Assembly: GCA_964629765.1 (NCBI GenBank)
Contig: CAZVTK010000007.1
Location: 11,860-75,859 of the forward strand
Source of the DNA: RCIO01 sp964629765
GTDB lineage: Bacteria; Pseudomonadota; Alphaproteobacteria; Rhizobiales; Rhizobiaceae
Length of the DNA stretch: 64,000 bases
Direction of reading: 5' to 3'
Below are positions 40,740-49,367 of the stretch, piece after piece; the first letter of the stretch is position 1, and every line of letters begins with the position of its first letter. Below the pieces are notes generated by a model. That model saw only the letters and a list, made by a program, of their open reading frames with translations, did no database searches and was not told the DNA's origin. The translations under genes and the position numbers were made by a program.

Positions 40740-41129
40740 ATGGCCAAACATCGTGAACCATCTCCGGCCGCCTATCTCGCCGCAATACTGGCAACCGAAC
40801 CCGCCGACGCCACGCCATACAAAGCCGCATGCGATGCTGAATCACTAATCCGACTCGGCAAGCGCGCCGCGCGCATAGCCGAGCAGAAATGCAACGGAAT
40901 CGAGCGTTACGACGCCAAGGCGCGCATGCGCCTGGCGAGTTGGACAGAGTCCGATGAAACGGCCGCCGAAAAAGCGGTTGAACGTATCGAACGCGAGGCG
41001 CGCGACATCCTGGCCAAATATGGCGCGACAGACATCCACGCGAGCGGAGACCCGCGCGGCTTTTGCCTTCGATTCCGCCTGGCAAGCGGCCGCTCCAATT
41101 CATTCGATCGCGAAACATGGGGATTCTGA
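40740..41129 (+). CDS. Hypothetical phage protein
   Basis: 129 residues from ATG 40740. Helical N-terminal part (ESLIRLGKRAARIAEQKCNG) and a small beta end FCLRFRLASGRSNSFDRETW. Unknown. Confidence 0.6.
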   Translation: MAKHREPSPAAYLAAILATEPADATPYKAACDAESLIRLGKRAARIAEQKCNGIERYDAKARMRLASWTESDETAAEKAVERIEREARDILAKYGATDIHASGDPRGFCLRFRLASGRSNSFDRETWGF

Positions 41130-41133
41130 GGCA

Positions 41134-41349
41134 ATGGCACGAATGACTCGAACTGACGCGCGCGAAACGTTGCGCCTATGTGGCGTTCCAATCGGCGCCG
41201 ATTTCCATCGCCTGACATCTGAGCAAGTCGACGCGTTGCTCGCGCATGCGGACGCGTACGGCTACCGCAAGCCTAGTAATGCCAATGGTTCGCGCGGCCG
41301 TTATTGGCACGCGTTTTTGCAGCGAACGGCAATTCGCGAGGAGGGATAA
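41134..41349 (+). CDS. Hypothetical small phage protein
   Basis: 71 residues from ATG 41134. RTDARETLRLCGVPIGADFH, then YRKPSNANGSRGRYWHAFLQ. Weak SD (GAGG). Possibly DNA-binding; not recognised. Confidence 0.6.
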   Translation: MARMTRTDARETLRLCGVPIGADFHRLTSEQVDALLAHADAYGYRKPSNANGSRGRYWHAFLQRTAIREEG

Positions 41350-41354
41350 AACAA

Positions 41355-41603
41355 ATGTCAATCGATCAAATGTACTCGATACGTCGCAAGGTAATTGTGC
41401 CGCGCCTGCTAGTCGACCGCTTTAACCGGCAATGGCCTTGCAGCGAATTGCGATCGCGCGCCTATTGGTTTGAATTCGACGCAAGCGGCGATCTGATTGA
41501 CACTGACGTTCCGCAGCAGGATGACGGCGCCGCCGCAAGCGCAATGTGCGACGATTGCCGCGCGTGGCTTTTCGATGACGTAGCGCCGGAATGGTCGAAA
41601 TGA
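41355..41603 (+). CDS. Hypothetical small phage protein
   Basis: 82 residues, C-terminal CDDCRAWLFDD with two Cys. Stop overlaps the next ATG (ATGA). Unknown. Confidence 0.6.
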   Translation: MSIDQMYSIRRKVIVPRLLVDRFNRQWPCSELRSRAYWFEFDASGDLIDTDVPQQDDGAAASAMCDDCRAWLFDDVAPEWSK

Positions 41604-41761
41604 CCGATTTCCTTAAAGACCTAGCCGCGCTCGCCGCGATAACGCTCGCCGTCCTCGCCGTCACAATGCTTGCCTACGGCATCGAGCCTTGCGAGCAAGA
41701 AGACTCGCGCAATTGTTATTGGAACGCGCAAGCGCGAGGCAATGGACACGGCGGCCGGTGA
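41600..41761 (+). CDS. 53-residue membrane protein
   Basis: ATGA overlap. Span at residues 5-28 (LKDLAALAAITLAVLAVTML), then CEQEDSRNCYWNAQARGNGH, a recurring tail in small phage membrane proteins. Role unknown. Confidence 0.6.
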   Translation: MTDFLKDLAALAAITLAVLAVTMLAYGIEPCEQEDSRNCYWNAQARGNGHGGR

Positions 41762-41819
41762 CAGAGGCCATGCCTCGGCGGCCGCAGCCTACCGCTCTCA
41801 ATTTGAGAAAGGAGATTCC

Positions 41820-42011
41820 ATGACACACCTCACCGACAAGGCGGCAGAAGTCGCTTCTATGCAGGGTTGGGATGACGATTCCATCATCATCCACTTGCTT
41901 GGCTACATCCATAGCAAGGGCCTCGGTGCCGACTTGGGCGACTATCTCGCTCAGGTTGCCAAAGAGGAAAGAATGAATGTGCAATGGGAGGACCAAGCCG
42001 ATGCGAATTGA
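41820..42011 (+). CDS. Hypothetical small phage protein
   Basis: 63 residues from ATG 41820, SD AAAGGAG. MTHLTDKAAEVASMQGWDDD, acidic and helical. Overlaps next gene by 11 bases. Unknown. Confidence 0.6.
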   Translation: MTHLTDKAAEVASMQGWDDDSIIIHLLGYIHSKGLGADLGDYLAQVAKEERMNVQWEDQADAN

Positions 42012-42210
42012 CCGCTGGAACGGCCAGACCTTGCGCCGCTATCACCACGCGAGCGGCGCAATTCTAGTTTCACACCGCAACCCGGACACGCGCAAGAAAT
42101 CGGCATGTGTCATCCCGGCTTTTTGCCGATACGCAAACGCGGGCATGTCGCGCGACCGTGCCGCCGCAATTCTGCGTGATTGGAAACAGGAGGGCCGCGC
42201 CAATGCTTGA
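42001..42210 (+). CDS. Hypothetical small phage protein
   Basis: 69 residues, basic (RIDRWNGQTLRRYHHASGAI). Overlaps its neighbours on both sides, as coupled genes do here. Unknown. Confidence 0.6.
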   Translation: MRIDRWNGQTLRRYHHASGAILVSHRNPDTRKKSACVIPAFCRYANAGMSRDRAAAILRDWKQEGRANA

Positions 42211-42526
42211 ACGCGAAACAATACTTGTCCGCATCGTCGCCGCGCCAGATGTCACGGTCGAAGCCTACCCTCACAACGAACTTGCTGTGCATCGCGCCGT
42301 CCGCTCGCCGCAATTTTGGACCGTCACACATAAGGCAAGCGGATGGGGCGTAACGGCTGACCTTCGATTCGATAGCCGAGCGCAGGCGGGGCGCTATGCC
42401 GACGAATTGCAACGTCATATCGATTTCAGGGGGGTTGGCGATCCGCTTCATTTAGTCACCAAAATCGGGCAAGCTACGATTAACCGAGCCATCGGAGCGG
42501 CCAAAATGGCCGCGTTTGGCGCCTAA
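42203..42526 (+). CDS. Hypothetical phage protein
   Basis: 107 residues from ATG 42203. FWTVTHKASGWGVTADLRFD, mixed alpha-beta. SD GGAGG upstream. Unknown. Confidence 0.6.
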   Translation: MLERETILVRIVAAPDVTVEAYPHNELAVHRAVRSPQFWTVTHKASGWGVTADLRFDSRAQAGRYADELQRHIDFRGVGDPLHLVTKIGQATINRAIGAAKMAAFGA

Positions 42527-42530
42527 ACGC

Positions 42531-43958
42531 ATGATCCAGATCGGCCGCACCTCAACCGGCGAATCCGTCGCCTTGCCGCTGAAATTCGCCAATCGCCACG
42601 GACTAATTACCGGCGCGACCGGCACGGGCAAAACCGTGACGCTGCAACGCCTGGCGGAGGAATTCAGCCGGCAAGGCGTGCCAGTCTTTGCCGCCGACAT
42701 CAAAGGCGATCTGTCCGGCATTGCCGCCAGTGGAGATCCGGCGCGCTTCAATGTGCCAGCGGATAAATTCCCCGTCGCGCTATGGGACATATTCGGCGAG
42801 CACGGTTTGCCGATCAGGACAAGTGTTCGCCAAATGGGCGCGACACTGCTCGCCGCAATGCTGCAACTCAACGAAACCCAGGCCGGCGCGCTGGCAATCG
42901 CGTTCAAGAAATGCGCCGACGATGGCGAATTCTTGTTGACGCTGGATGGCGCGCGTTGGCTCCTAAACGATCTCATCGAGGATCGAGAAACCATCTGCAA
43001 ACAGTATGGCAATGTCACAGCGTCAAGCATCAGCGCGATTCAACGCGCTTTGCTGACCTTGGAGGGACAAAGCGGAGCCAAGCTATTCGGCGAACCGGCT
43101 TTTACAATTGCCGACCTGATGCGCGTCGAGAACGGTCGCGGCGTCGTGAATTTGTTGCACGCCGACCAATTGATGGCGGCGCCTCGGACCTACGCGATTT
43201 TCCTGCTTTGGCTTCTAACGGAATTGTTTCGCGAATTGCCGGAAGTCGGCGATTTGGTCAAGCCTAAGCTCGTTTTCTTTTTCGATGAGGCGCATTTGTT
43301 GTTTAACGACGCTCCAAAGCCGCTGCTACAGCAGATCGAAAGGCTCGTGCGCCTGGTGCGATCGAAAGGCGTTGGCGTCTATTTCGTCACTCAGAGCCCG
43401 GCCGACGTGCCCGACGTCGTGCTGGCGCAATTGGGCAACCGAATTCAGCACGCTTTGCGGGCTTTCACGCCGTCGCATCAACGCATGATCCGGGCCGCCG
43501 CTAATGCGTTCCGGCCGAATCCAGGACTCGACATCAAAGCTGCGCTGACCCGCATGGCCACGGGCGAAGCGCTCGTTTCGGTCATGGAATCGGATGGCGT
43601 GCCGAGTGTAACGCAGCGCGTGCATGTGTGCCCGCCTGCCGCCCAAGTCGGGCCGATTTCAATGCTGGAGCGCGAGACGCTAATTGCCAATTCGCCAATG
43701 CGCGCCAAGTACGGCCGCAAGCTCGACCCGGATGCGATGCAACAGGAATTCACCGACCGCATGCGCGCGGCCAATGGCTTGCCGCCGCTCGAGCGCGCGA
43801 CGGGCGCCGACGCCTACCAGCCAGGGGATTGGGTCAAATTCATTCCGAACATAATTCCGCAGCCGGAATCCCGGCCACGGCGGCGCGCGTCATTCTTGCC
43901 GGCGCTATGCTGGTTTGCGTTCGCCGCAATGTGCTTTTGGCAAGCCGGCCTGTTCTAA
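42531..43958 (+). CDS. HerA-like (DUF853) FtsK-HerA ATPase
   Basis: 475 residues from ATG 42531. Walker A GATGTGKTVTLQRLAEE (residue 29 on), Walker B LVFFFDEAHLLF, a QSPADVPDVVLAQLGNRIQH block and arginine finger region, all matching YjgR/DUF853 HerA-type translocases. The C-terminus ends in a hydrophobic segment (FLPALCWFAFAAMCFWQAG), unlike most members, suggesting membrane anchoring. HerA enzymes pump DNA with nucleases or act in defence; role here unknown. Last gene of the small-gene cluster bar one. Confidence 0.85.
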   Translation: MIQIGRTSTGESVALPLKFANRHGLITGATGTGKTVTLQRLAEEFSRQGVPVFAADIKGDLSGIAASGDPARFNVPADKFPVALWDIFGEHGLPIRTSVRQMGATLLAAMLQLNETQAGALAIAFKKCADDGEFLLTLDGARWLLNDLIEDRETICKQYGNVTASSISAIQRALLTLEGQSGAKLFGEPAFTIADLMRVENGRGVVNLLHADQLMAAPRTYAIFLLWLLTELFRELPEVGDLVKPKLVFFFDEAHLLFNDAPKPLLQQIERLVRLVRSKGVGVYFVTQSPADVPDVVLAQLGNRIQHALRAFTPSHQRMIRAAANAFRPNPGLDIKAALTRMATGEALVSVMESDGVPSVTQRVHVCPPAAQVGPISMLERETLIANSPMRAKYGRKLDPDAMQQEFTDRMRAANGLPPLERATGADAYQPGDWVKFIPNIIPQPESRPRRRASFLPALCWFAFAAMCFWQAGLF

Positions 43959-44018
43959 GTTGCAAGTCATGCCGCATCTGCGCGATAATGCCTGCAAGCA
44001 ATTGCGGGAGGGTCGGGT

Positions 44019-44330
44019 ATGTCGGAACGGTGGGCAATTCTGGTGTTGTTTGGTCTGGCGGCCGCAGGATGGGGCGTTTACTCCAACCTGTCCACGGATG
44101 GTCTCGACGTGCTTATAGGCGCGCTGATTACCGTTTTTGTACTGTCCAATTGGTGGGCACGCGCTGACGCCAAGGCGATGGCTGTCGAAGGACCGAGTTT
44201 GATGGAGGGGCTACCCTCGTACCTGGTAAGATCTCGCGGGCTGGCCGTCGGCATGGTCTGGCTGATAGGCTTCGTCGCGCTGTACCTGGCTGCATATGCC
44301 GGCGGAACTGTGTTAGGCGAGGGCCTTTAG
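44019..44330 (+). CDS. Three-span membrane protein
   Basis: 103 residues. Spans at about 5-22, 30-47 and 75-96. SD GGGAGG upstream. Converges with the minus-strand gene at 44327, overlapping four bases. Possible superinfection-exclusion type protein; unproven. Confidence 0.6.
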   Translation: MSERWAILVLFGLAAAGWGVYSNLSTDGLDVLIGALITVFVLSNWWARADAKAMAVEGPSLMEGLPSYLVRSRGLAVGMVWLIGFVALYLAAYAGGTVLGEGL

Positions 44331-44524
44331 CCGGTTCCGCCACGCTGGCGCTTTATATGGTCGGCGCAGCGATCGCGCGTCACAAGCAATTCGCCACGCA
44401 ACAATTTGAACTCCCGCATGTCGATAACCGGCGCCCGCAGGAATTCCGGCCACGCCTTGTCGAGCTCGATCTTGCGCATGAAGCACTTAGGAATGCGATG
44501 CGTGACGGGCGGATACTCAATCAC
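44327..44524 (-). CDS. Hypothetical small phage protein
   Basis: 65 residues from GTG 44524 (GTGA overlap, GGAG upstream). Contains CFMRKIELDKAWPEFLRAPV. Unknown. Confidence 0.6.
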   Translation of the reverse strand: MIEYPPVTHRIPKCFMRKIELDKAWPEFLRAPVIDMREFKLLRGELLVTRDRCADHIKRQRGGTG

Positions 44525-44976
44525 GGCAACTCCACCCCGGCCGCCGTCAGCCGCTCGGCGAGCAGCGCCGCGGCCTTGTCGCGATTGCGCCGGAAGGTTG
44601 AATACGCCCAACCCCGGCGCCTGCAGCCTGTTTTGAATTCCGACCCGGCCGCTTCCCAAAGCACGGCCGCCACCAGCACGCGCTTCAACGCCGGGGCATC
44701 GGCCATGTAGGTGCGCAGCCAGCCACTGCTTGAGCCTTCGCCTAACAGGATAATTTCCATGCGCCGGATCTGGCCGGGCGTCGGCCGGATACGCAGCCGC
44801 ACGCCCTCCGCAATCACCTGCGCGCGCATCTCCTTGACCTCGTCGGCCTCATACGTGATCTCGGGCCAGAAACCGGCGCCGCTGCTTGCGCCTCTGTCCT
44901 TGACCGGAACGGCGAACAGGACGCGGTAGGCGTCAACCAATTCGGCGCGCACCTCGTCGGGCTTCCACACCTTCAT
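44521..44976 (-). CDS. DUF6362-like regulatory-region protein
   Basis: 151 residues. PTPGQIRRMEIILLGEGSSS, then RRRGWAYSTFRRNRDKAAAL, the pattern of DUF6362 proteins found near GcrA-like genes in alphaproteobacterial phages; likely DNA-binding. Overlaps the next gene by four bases. Confidence 0.65.
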   Translation of the reverse strand: MKVWKPDEVRAELVDAYRVLFAVPVKDRGASSGAGFWPEITYEADEVKEMRAQVIAEGVRLRIRPTPGQIRRMEIILLGEGSSSGWLRTYMADAPALKRVLVAAVLWEAAGSEFKTGCRRRGWAYSTFRRNRDKAAALLAERLTAAGVELP

Positions 44977-45332
44977 TCAAAAGCTCCGTCGGTGATGGCC
45001 TGGTACATTTGATCGTTGATCGCGCAGACCGCGATACGCCTGACGAATTCGTCTGGCGGTATGCCGATATCGCCGGCCTGCCGCTCGAGCTTTGCCCTCA
45101 CCCTGGCGTCGAGCCGAATGGACAATGCCGTCGAGCCACGCTTCCCGGTCGGCCCGCCGGTAAGGCCCCAATAGCGGCCCATCTGCCTGACGACCGCGGG
45201 CGATGTGTCGTCGTCCAATTTCTTGGCAATTACCGTGCTGTTGTAGCCCTGCCCGAGCAGGTAGGCGACGAGCGCCACCTTGGCGTTTGGCCACCGGCGG
45301 GCTGGAACATCTACGCTCACGCGGCGCTCCAT
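44973..45332 (-). CDS. GcrA-like/ribbon-helix-helix DNA-binding protein
   Basis: 119 residues. N-terminal half ALVAYLLGQGYNSTVIAKKL, then VRQMGRYWGLTGG resembles the GcrA DNA-binding helix-turn-helix. C-terminal half STALSIRLDARVRAKLERQA looks like a ribbon-helix-helix. In hosts GcrA reads CcrM methylation; a phage-encoded version may rewire that. Role inferred. Confidence 0.65.
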   Translation of the reverse strand: MERRVSVDVPARRWPNAKVALVAYLLGQGYNSTVIAKKLDDDTSPAVVRQMGRYWGLTGGPTGKRGSTALSIRLDARVRAKLERQAGDIGIPPDEFVRRIAVCAINDQMYQAITDGAFE

Positions 45333-45601
45333 TCCTGCCTGACCGCGGTCGGTTTCTTGAACAGCCGTTCGGCCGCGGATTTGATTCCCGACAGCGCAAC
45401 TGCCTCGCCACGGACAAGCGGATACATCCTCGCGTGGAATACACGCCAGGCAATCGCTTCCGCCTCGAACGGATCGTCAAAAATCTGGTCGATGCCTTCT
45501 TTCGTCTGCACCCGCTGCCACCTGGCACGGTGCATGAGCCTGAACTCGCCGTAGAAGCCACCGTAGGCCAGCGCACTTCGCGCGCCGCAGTCGGTGTTCA
45601 T
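45317..45601 (-). CDS. Hypothetical phage protein
   Basis: 94 residues from ATG 45601, SD GAGGAG. FDDPFEAEAIAWRVFHARMY, helical. First gene leftward of the iteron region. Unknown. Confidence 0.65.
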   Translation of the reverse strand: MNTDCGARSALAYGGFYGEFRLMHRARWQRVQTKEGIDQIFDDPFEAEAIAWRVFHARMYPLVRGEAVALSGIKSAAERLFKKPTAVRQEWSAA

Positions 45602-45670
45602 CCCCGCTCCTCGCGGAATTTAAAATTATCGGGTTTGGGTGCTGGACCGTTCAGCGGCGCAGCAGTCGGC

Positions 45671-45698
45671 TCAAATGCTCAAATGCTCAAATGCTCAA
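45671..45698. repeat. 8-bp tandem repeat TCAAATGC, 3.5 copies
   Basis: TCAAATGC repeated three times (45671-45694) with a partial fourth. In the non-coding region between divergent operons. Function unknown, possibly protein-binding. Confidence 0.6.
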
Positions 45699-45863
45699 TT
45701 AGGAGTTTTACGACCGTCATCCAGTCGGGAATGTCGAGAAGATAGGATCAACAACGGTCAACTGTCAAGTGGAAAAGATTCGGGCCAAAAGCGTTACCGG
45801 CCATCTCCAAAATTCCTCGGCCAGGGGTGGAATTGGCGTTGCGTTTTCGGCGTGGATCGGGGG

Positions 45864-45979
45864 CGTTATTGCCGGGGGCGTTACCTACGGTAACGGCACC
45901 CCCCAGCGGAATAACGCTCTCCCGCCCTGAATCCCGAAAACGTTATGCGTTAAATAACGCTTTGAATAACGCGGTAACG
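45864..45979. promoter_or_regulatory. TAACG iteron cluster, candidate origin or operator region
   Basis: Nine TAACG/CGTTA copies in 116 bp at 45864, 45879, 45891, 45912, 45941, 45948, 45955, 45967 and 45975; seven extend to TAACGC/GCGTTA, in both orientations. AT-rich ATCGATTTATTTT follows at about 45990-46002. The rest of 45602-46227 has no gene. Iterons beside an AT-rich stretch resemble replication origins; a repressor-operator array is the alternative. Confidence 0.6.
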
Positions 45980-46117
45980 CAATAAGGCAAATCGATTTAT
46001 TTTGCCACAATTGGCCCCCCGCGACCGCAGCCAAGACTCACACTAAGTGCGACAATATGTCGCAGTTGATTTAGGCGAGCCGCCGCTATTGCCCGTCCTG
46101 CAGCCCTGCGAAGAATG

Positions 46118-46154
46118 TTGAAAGTGACGAGAAAAATGCTCTTGACAAAATCTA
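46118..46154. promoter_or_regulatory. Operator-like motif pair
   Basis: TTGAAAGTGACGAGAAAA (46118-46135) and, inverted, GTAGATTTTGTCAAGAG (to 46154). The second half also contains TTGACA at 46142-46147, a possible -35. Gene starts at 46228. Confidence 0.55.
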
Positions 46155-46227
46155 CGCTCGCAATGAGGATGGCGAAGTTCACCCCCGCCGCCCCGCGCCA
46201 TGTTCGTCCCGAAGGAGCTTCCCGCCC

Positions 46228-47736
46228 ATGACCGCTAACCAACTACAGAGCCCACAGGCCGGGGGTGGACTTCTTCCCTGCCCGTTTTGCGGCAATGACG
46301 GTAGTGGCCCTATCGAAGACGCGCTGCAAATTCACCACAACGAGCCGGACTACATCCACGATCATCGTCACACATGGACAGTTCAGTGCGACAAATGCAC
46401 GGCCACAATGGGTTACTCAGATAGCGAAGATGAAGCTATCGAAGCCTGGAACCGTCGCGCCTTAGCGGGGGAGGCGGTAGCGAAGCCGCTGGAGTGGCGG
46501 TACATCCCTGACGCATTTCCGCCCGTGTGGATCACGAAGACCACAATTGGCAGCTATCACATTGAGGAAGCGGCGGGCAGCGACAGCCCATCCTTCGACC
46601 TGTACAACCCCATGGCTGGTCCAATGGGAAACTATGAAGGGTTGCCCGAAGCCAAAGCCGCAGCCCAAGCCGATTACGAGTTCCGCATCCGCTCCTGCCT
46701 CACGACAGCCGCACCGTTGCAGGCTGACGCCTCCGCTCCCGCCAGCCCGGCTATAGGTGTACAGGTGGTGACGGGATTAAGCGAAGAAACGCAGTGTCAG
46801 CTTGACGCCATTGATGAAGCCATCAGAGCAGGTGCAATGGCGGGCAACATGATTGTTGGGTCCGCCCCGCATCCAGCCCCCGAGGCGGCATCAGCAGGCG
46901 GGGCGGGGGCGGTGGACGAAGAGCAGCCGGAGTACCTGTATTTCGAGTGCCCGGAATGCCAGTTCTCCAGCGTGCAGAACGCTGATTTCAAAGGCTCGTC
47001 TGCCTGTCCGATGTGCGCCGGAGACAGCGGCCATGATGTCGGCATGCACCGCCGCACGGCACGCGTCTCCGACAAGCCGGAAGGTAAGGACGCGCGGGTT
47101 GGTTTTTGGGACACGCCCGCTAAGGCCACGTCTCCCACCCCCTCCGATACGGCACCATCCCCGAAAGGCCCGGCTCCGGTAGTGGGGGAAGCGAAGAGTT
47201 GGACCGACGCGGGCCTTCGCACGCTACAATCCGCGCTTGATTTAGAGCTTCTAGCGGAGGCCATATCTAATTGCAGGTGGGCGTCTATAATTCCTGACAA
47301 AGCCGCCGAGCAGTTGAAAGCGGCGGCTGACTTTCTTGCTTCGGCACCAATCACCGCAGCCCCGCAGGAAGCGCAGGCCGTCTCGGAGGCACCATCCCCG
47401 AAAGGCGTAAGCGATGGGGTGCGGGCGGAATCTGACATTGGTGGCTGGAAGCCTATCGCGACCGCTCCACGTGACGGCAGCCTAGTCTGGCTTTGGAACA
47501 AGCATGCGAAGCATGCCGTTGACTCGCCGCAGCGATTTTGGTGGTCGACCCACTATAGCGTCTTCGGGCTTGGCGGTTGCTGGACTGATGGCCTCGCCAC
47601 AATGGGCGATAAGATCGACTTCGACTACTGGCGTGAGGAACTTCCCGCGAACTTCATAAACCCCTACGCCGCTCTTTCCCAAGAACCCGTACCCGCTACA
47701 GCGGAAGAGCGGGCAGCCTCGAAAGAGGGGGCGTGA
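46228..47736 (+). CDS. Lar-type zinc-finger (restriction-alleviation family) fusion protein
   Basis: 502 residues; GAAGGAG upstream. N-terminal Lar/zinc-ribbon: LLPCPFCGN, VQCDKCTATMGYSDSEDEAI, EAWNRRA. A second zinc ribbon CPECQFSSVQN lies near 235 with CPMCAGD. C-terminal DUF551-type segment GGWKPIATAPRDGSLVWLWN. Lar proteins dampen type I restriction; the fusion and low-complexity linkers suggest modular assembly. Exact function unproven. Confidence 0.7.
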   Translation: MTANQLQSPQAGGGLLPCPFCGNDGSGPIEDALQIHHNEPDYIHDHRHTWTVQCDKCTATMGYSDSEDEAIEAWNRRALAGEAVAKPLEWRYIPDAFPPVWITKTTIGSYHIEEAAGSDSPSFDLYNPMAGPMGNYEGLPEAKAAAQADYEFRIRSCLTTAAPLQADASAPASPAIGVQVVTGLSEETQCQLDAIDEAIRAGAMAGNMIVGSAPHPAPEAASAGGAGAVDEEQPEYLYFECPECQFSSVQNADFKGSSACPMCAGDSGHDVGMHRRTARVSDKPEGKDARVGFWDTPAKATSPTPSDTAPSPKGPAPVVGEAKSWTDAGLRTLQSALDLELLAEAISNCRWASIIPDKAAEQLKAAADFLASAPITAAPQEAQAVSEAPSPKGVSDGVRAESDIGGWKPIATAPRDGSLVWLWNKHAKHAVDSPQRFWWSTHYSVFGLGGCWTDGLATMGDKIDFDYWREELPANFINPYAALSQEPVPATAEERAASKEGA

Positions 47737-47738
47737 CG

Positions 47739-47912
47739 ATGATGTGCTGTTCAGCGATTTGGGAGGGGTCACGCGAAGACCTCCAGAAATTCCCAAGATG
47801 CGTGGCGTGTGACGCCTATGTAGACGAGGACGGTGAAGCCGTAGAAGGCTGCTCATACAGCCCCATCGAGTGCGAGGTATGTGGATGGAGGCCCTGTGAT
47901 GGATCGTGCTGA
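47739..47912 (+). CDS. 57-residue Cys-rich zinc-ribbon protein
   Basis: From ATG 47739: CVACDAYVDEDGEAVEGCSY, then CEVCGWRPCDGSC, seven or more Cys in paired motifs. Overlaps next gene by 14 bases. Probable zinc ribbon; unknown role. Confidence 0.55.
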   Translation: MMCCSAIWEGSREDLQKFPRCVACDAYVDEDGEAVEGCSYSPIECEVCGWRPCDGSC

Positions 47913-48615
47913 CCAAGAGCGGGCAGCCCCCGCGCAGCAGCCGGTGGCGTGGCGGTGCGATGAATGTGGCTGCGCTAGCTATGCGCGCATGGACGAGCGG
48001 AAGCCGGAGGGGGGCTTTGGCCCAAGCCCACTCGTCCGATGCGTCAACTGCAAGAAGGTCCACAACGTCCCCGCCGCATCCGAACCAGAGCTAAGGGCTG
48101 AGATCGTCCGCCTAACACGCGAACGGGATGAGGCGCTGAGCCGCGTGGAGGAACTGGAGGCCGAAGCCGAAACCGTCTCTGCCGAATTCGAGGGCGATTG
48201 CTGGAAGGCGCTACGGTCCCTGCTATCGGAGTGCAATTTCGACTGGCGCGACGTGGAGCCGGACGGCGTGACGGCGGACGACGCTCGCGAGCATATCTCT
48301 ACCACATTGGACGAACTCGAAAAGGGCGAAACCCGCAACCGAGAGCGCGCCGAAGCAGCCGATTCGCGCGTCGAAGCCTTGTCGGCTGAAGTGGGGACAG
48401 CCAGGGCCGAAGCTTTCGAGGAAGCGGCGCTGATAGCGGAGGCCGAACGAAAGCAGCACGACACGGGCGGCGGGTTCGATAGCCAGCCCGCTCACGCCGC
48501 AGCATTCCGTATCCGCGACGCCATCCGTTCCCGCGCTGCTCTAGACAAGGGAGCCTGCGAAGCCTGCAACGGCACAGGCCAGTTTCAGGGCATCTCGGGA
48601 GGCAAGCATGGCTGA
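47899..48615 (+). CDS. Zinc-ribbon and coiled-coil protein
   Basis: 238 residues from ATG 47899. N-terminal zinc ribbon (CDECGCASYA with VRCVNCKKVHN), long coiled coil 70-110 and 140-200 (EIVRLTRERDEALSRVEELE), C-terminal CEACNGTGQ like a DnaJ zinc motif. Unknown function. Confidence 0.65.
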   Translation: MDRADQERAAPAQQPVAWRCDECGCASYARMDERKPEGGFGPSPLVRCVNCKKVHNVPAASEPELRAEIVRLTRERDEALSRVEELEAEAETVSAEFEGDCWKALRSLLSECNFDWRDVEPDGVTADDAREHISTTLDELEKGETRNRERAEAADSRVEALSAEVGTARAEAFEEAALIAEAERKQHDTGGGFDSQPAHAAAFRIRDAIRSRAALDKGACEACNGTGQFQGISGGKHG

Positions 48616-48949
48616 CATTGATGCACTGGTGGAACTGACTGGGCGTCTACGCCGACACGCGAAGGCGATGGACAATCATTTCGGCCCGTCAGAGACTATG
48701 CCCATACCTATGGGATGGGAGTTGGAGGAAGCCGCCGACGCCCTCGAAGCAGAGCGCTCCAAGCGGGTAAGGCTGGAGGAGGCGCTGAGGGCGGCCGATT
48801 ATCTGATTGACCGATACCGCAGCGTGCATAGTGGTCAACGTGTTCGCGATCTGGACGAGGCAGAGGTGTCATACTCCTGCGCCCGTGCCGCCCTCTCCCA
48901 TTCCAGTTCCAAGGGGAGAGCGACGATGGGTGAGCGGGGCGCGCCCTGA
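48608..48949 (+). CDS. Hypothetical coiled-coil protein
   Basis: 113 residues, helical (DALEAERSKRVRLEEALRAA). Overlaps previous gene by eight bases; converges with the HD gene. Unknown. Confidence 0.6.
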   Translation: MADIDALVELTGRLRRHAKAMDNHFGPSETMPIPMGWELEEAADALEAERSKRVRLEEALRAADYLIDRYRSVHSGQRVRDLDEAEVSYSCARAALSHSSSKGRATMGERGAP

Positions 48950-48953
48950 ATTA

Positions 48954-49367
48954 CTAACGCTTGAGGGTGCGCAGCGCGCGTGAATATTTAGGCTGATGGC
49001 AATAAGGGTCGGCAGCCGCATACACCGGTCGCATGTTGTCCAACACGTCTGCCCTCTTGACCTGCACAGCTATATCGCTGCCCAACACACGGCCGAGGTA
49101 GTCGTTGTACGCCTCCCCCTCCGGCCGCGTCAGCCTGTCGATCGCCAGCACGACATCCTCGCTGAAGCCTAGAGCCCGCAGCCCATCGGCCGTCCAGGTC
49201 GTATCCTCTAGCAGATCGTGCAACACGCCGACGATACGCGCCTCTTCGGTCGTCTGCGCGAGCATAACTCGCAAACAATGCAAGATGTACGGCTCGCCGT
49301 TCTTGTCTACCTGGCCATCATGCGCCAGTGCGGCGAGGCTGATGGCTTCCGCCAGTTTGCTTGTCAA
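48954..49367 (-). CDS. HD-domain hydrolase (SpoT-like fold)
   Basis: 137 residues from TTG 49367, overlapping the primase stop (TTGA; SD GGAGGA). HD pattern: ALAHDGQVDKNGEPYILHCL (His), then VLHDLLEDT and AIDRLTRPEGEAYNDYL. Resembles the pyrophosphohydrolase half of RelA/SpoT; may hydrolyse nucleotides such as (p)ppGpp. Substrate unproven. Confidence 0.75.
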   Translation of the reverse strand: MTSKLAEAISLAALAHDGQVDKNGEPYILHCLRVMLAQTTEEARIVGVLHDLLEDTTWTADGLRALGFSEDVVLAIDRLTRPEGEAYNDYLGRVLGSDIAVQVKRADVLDNMRPVYAAADPYCHQPKYSRALRTLKR

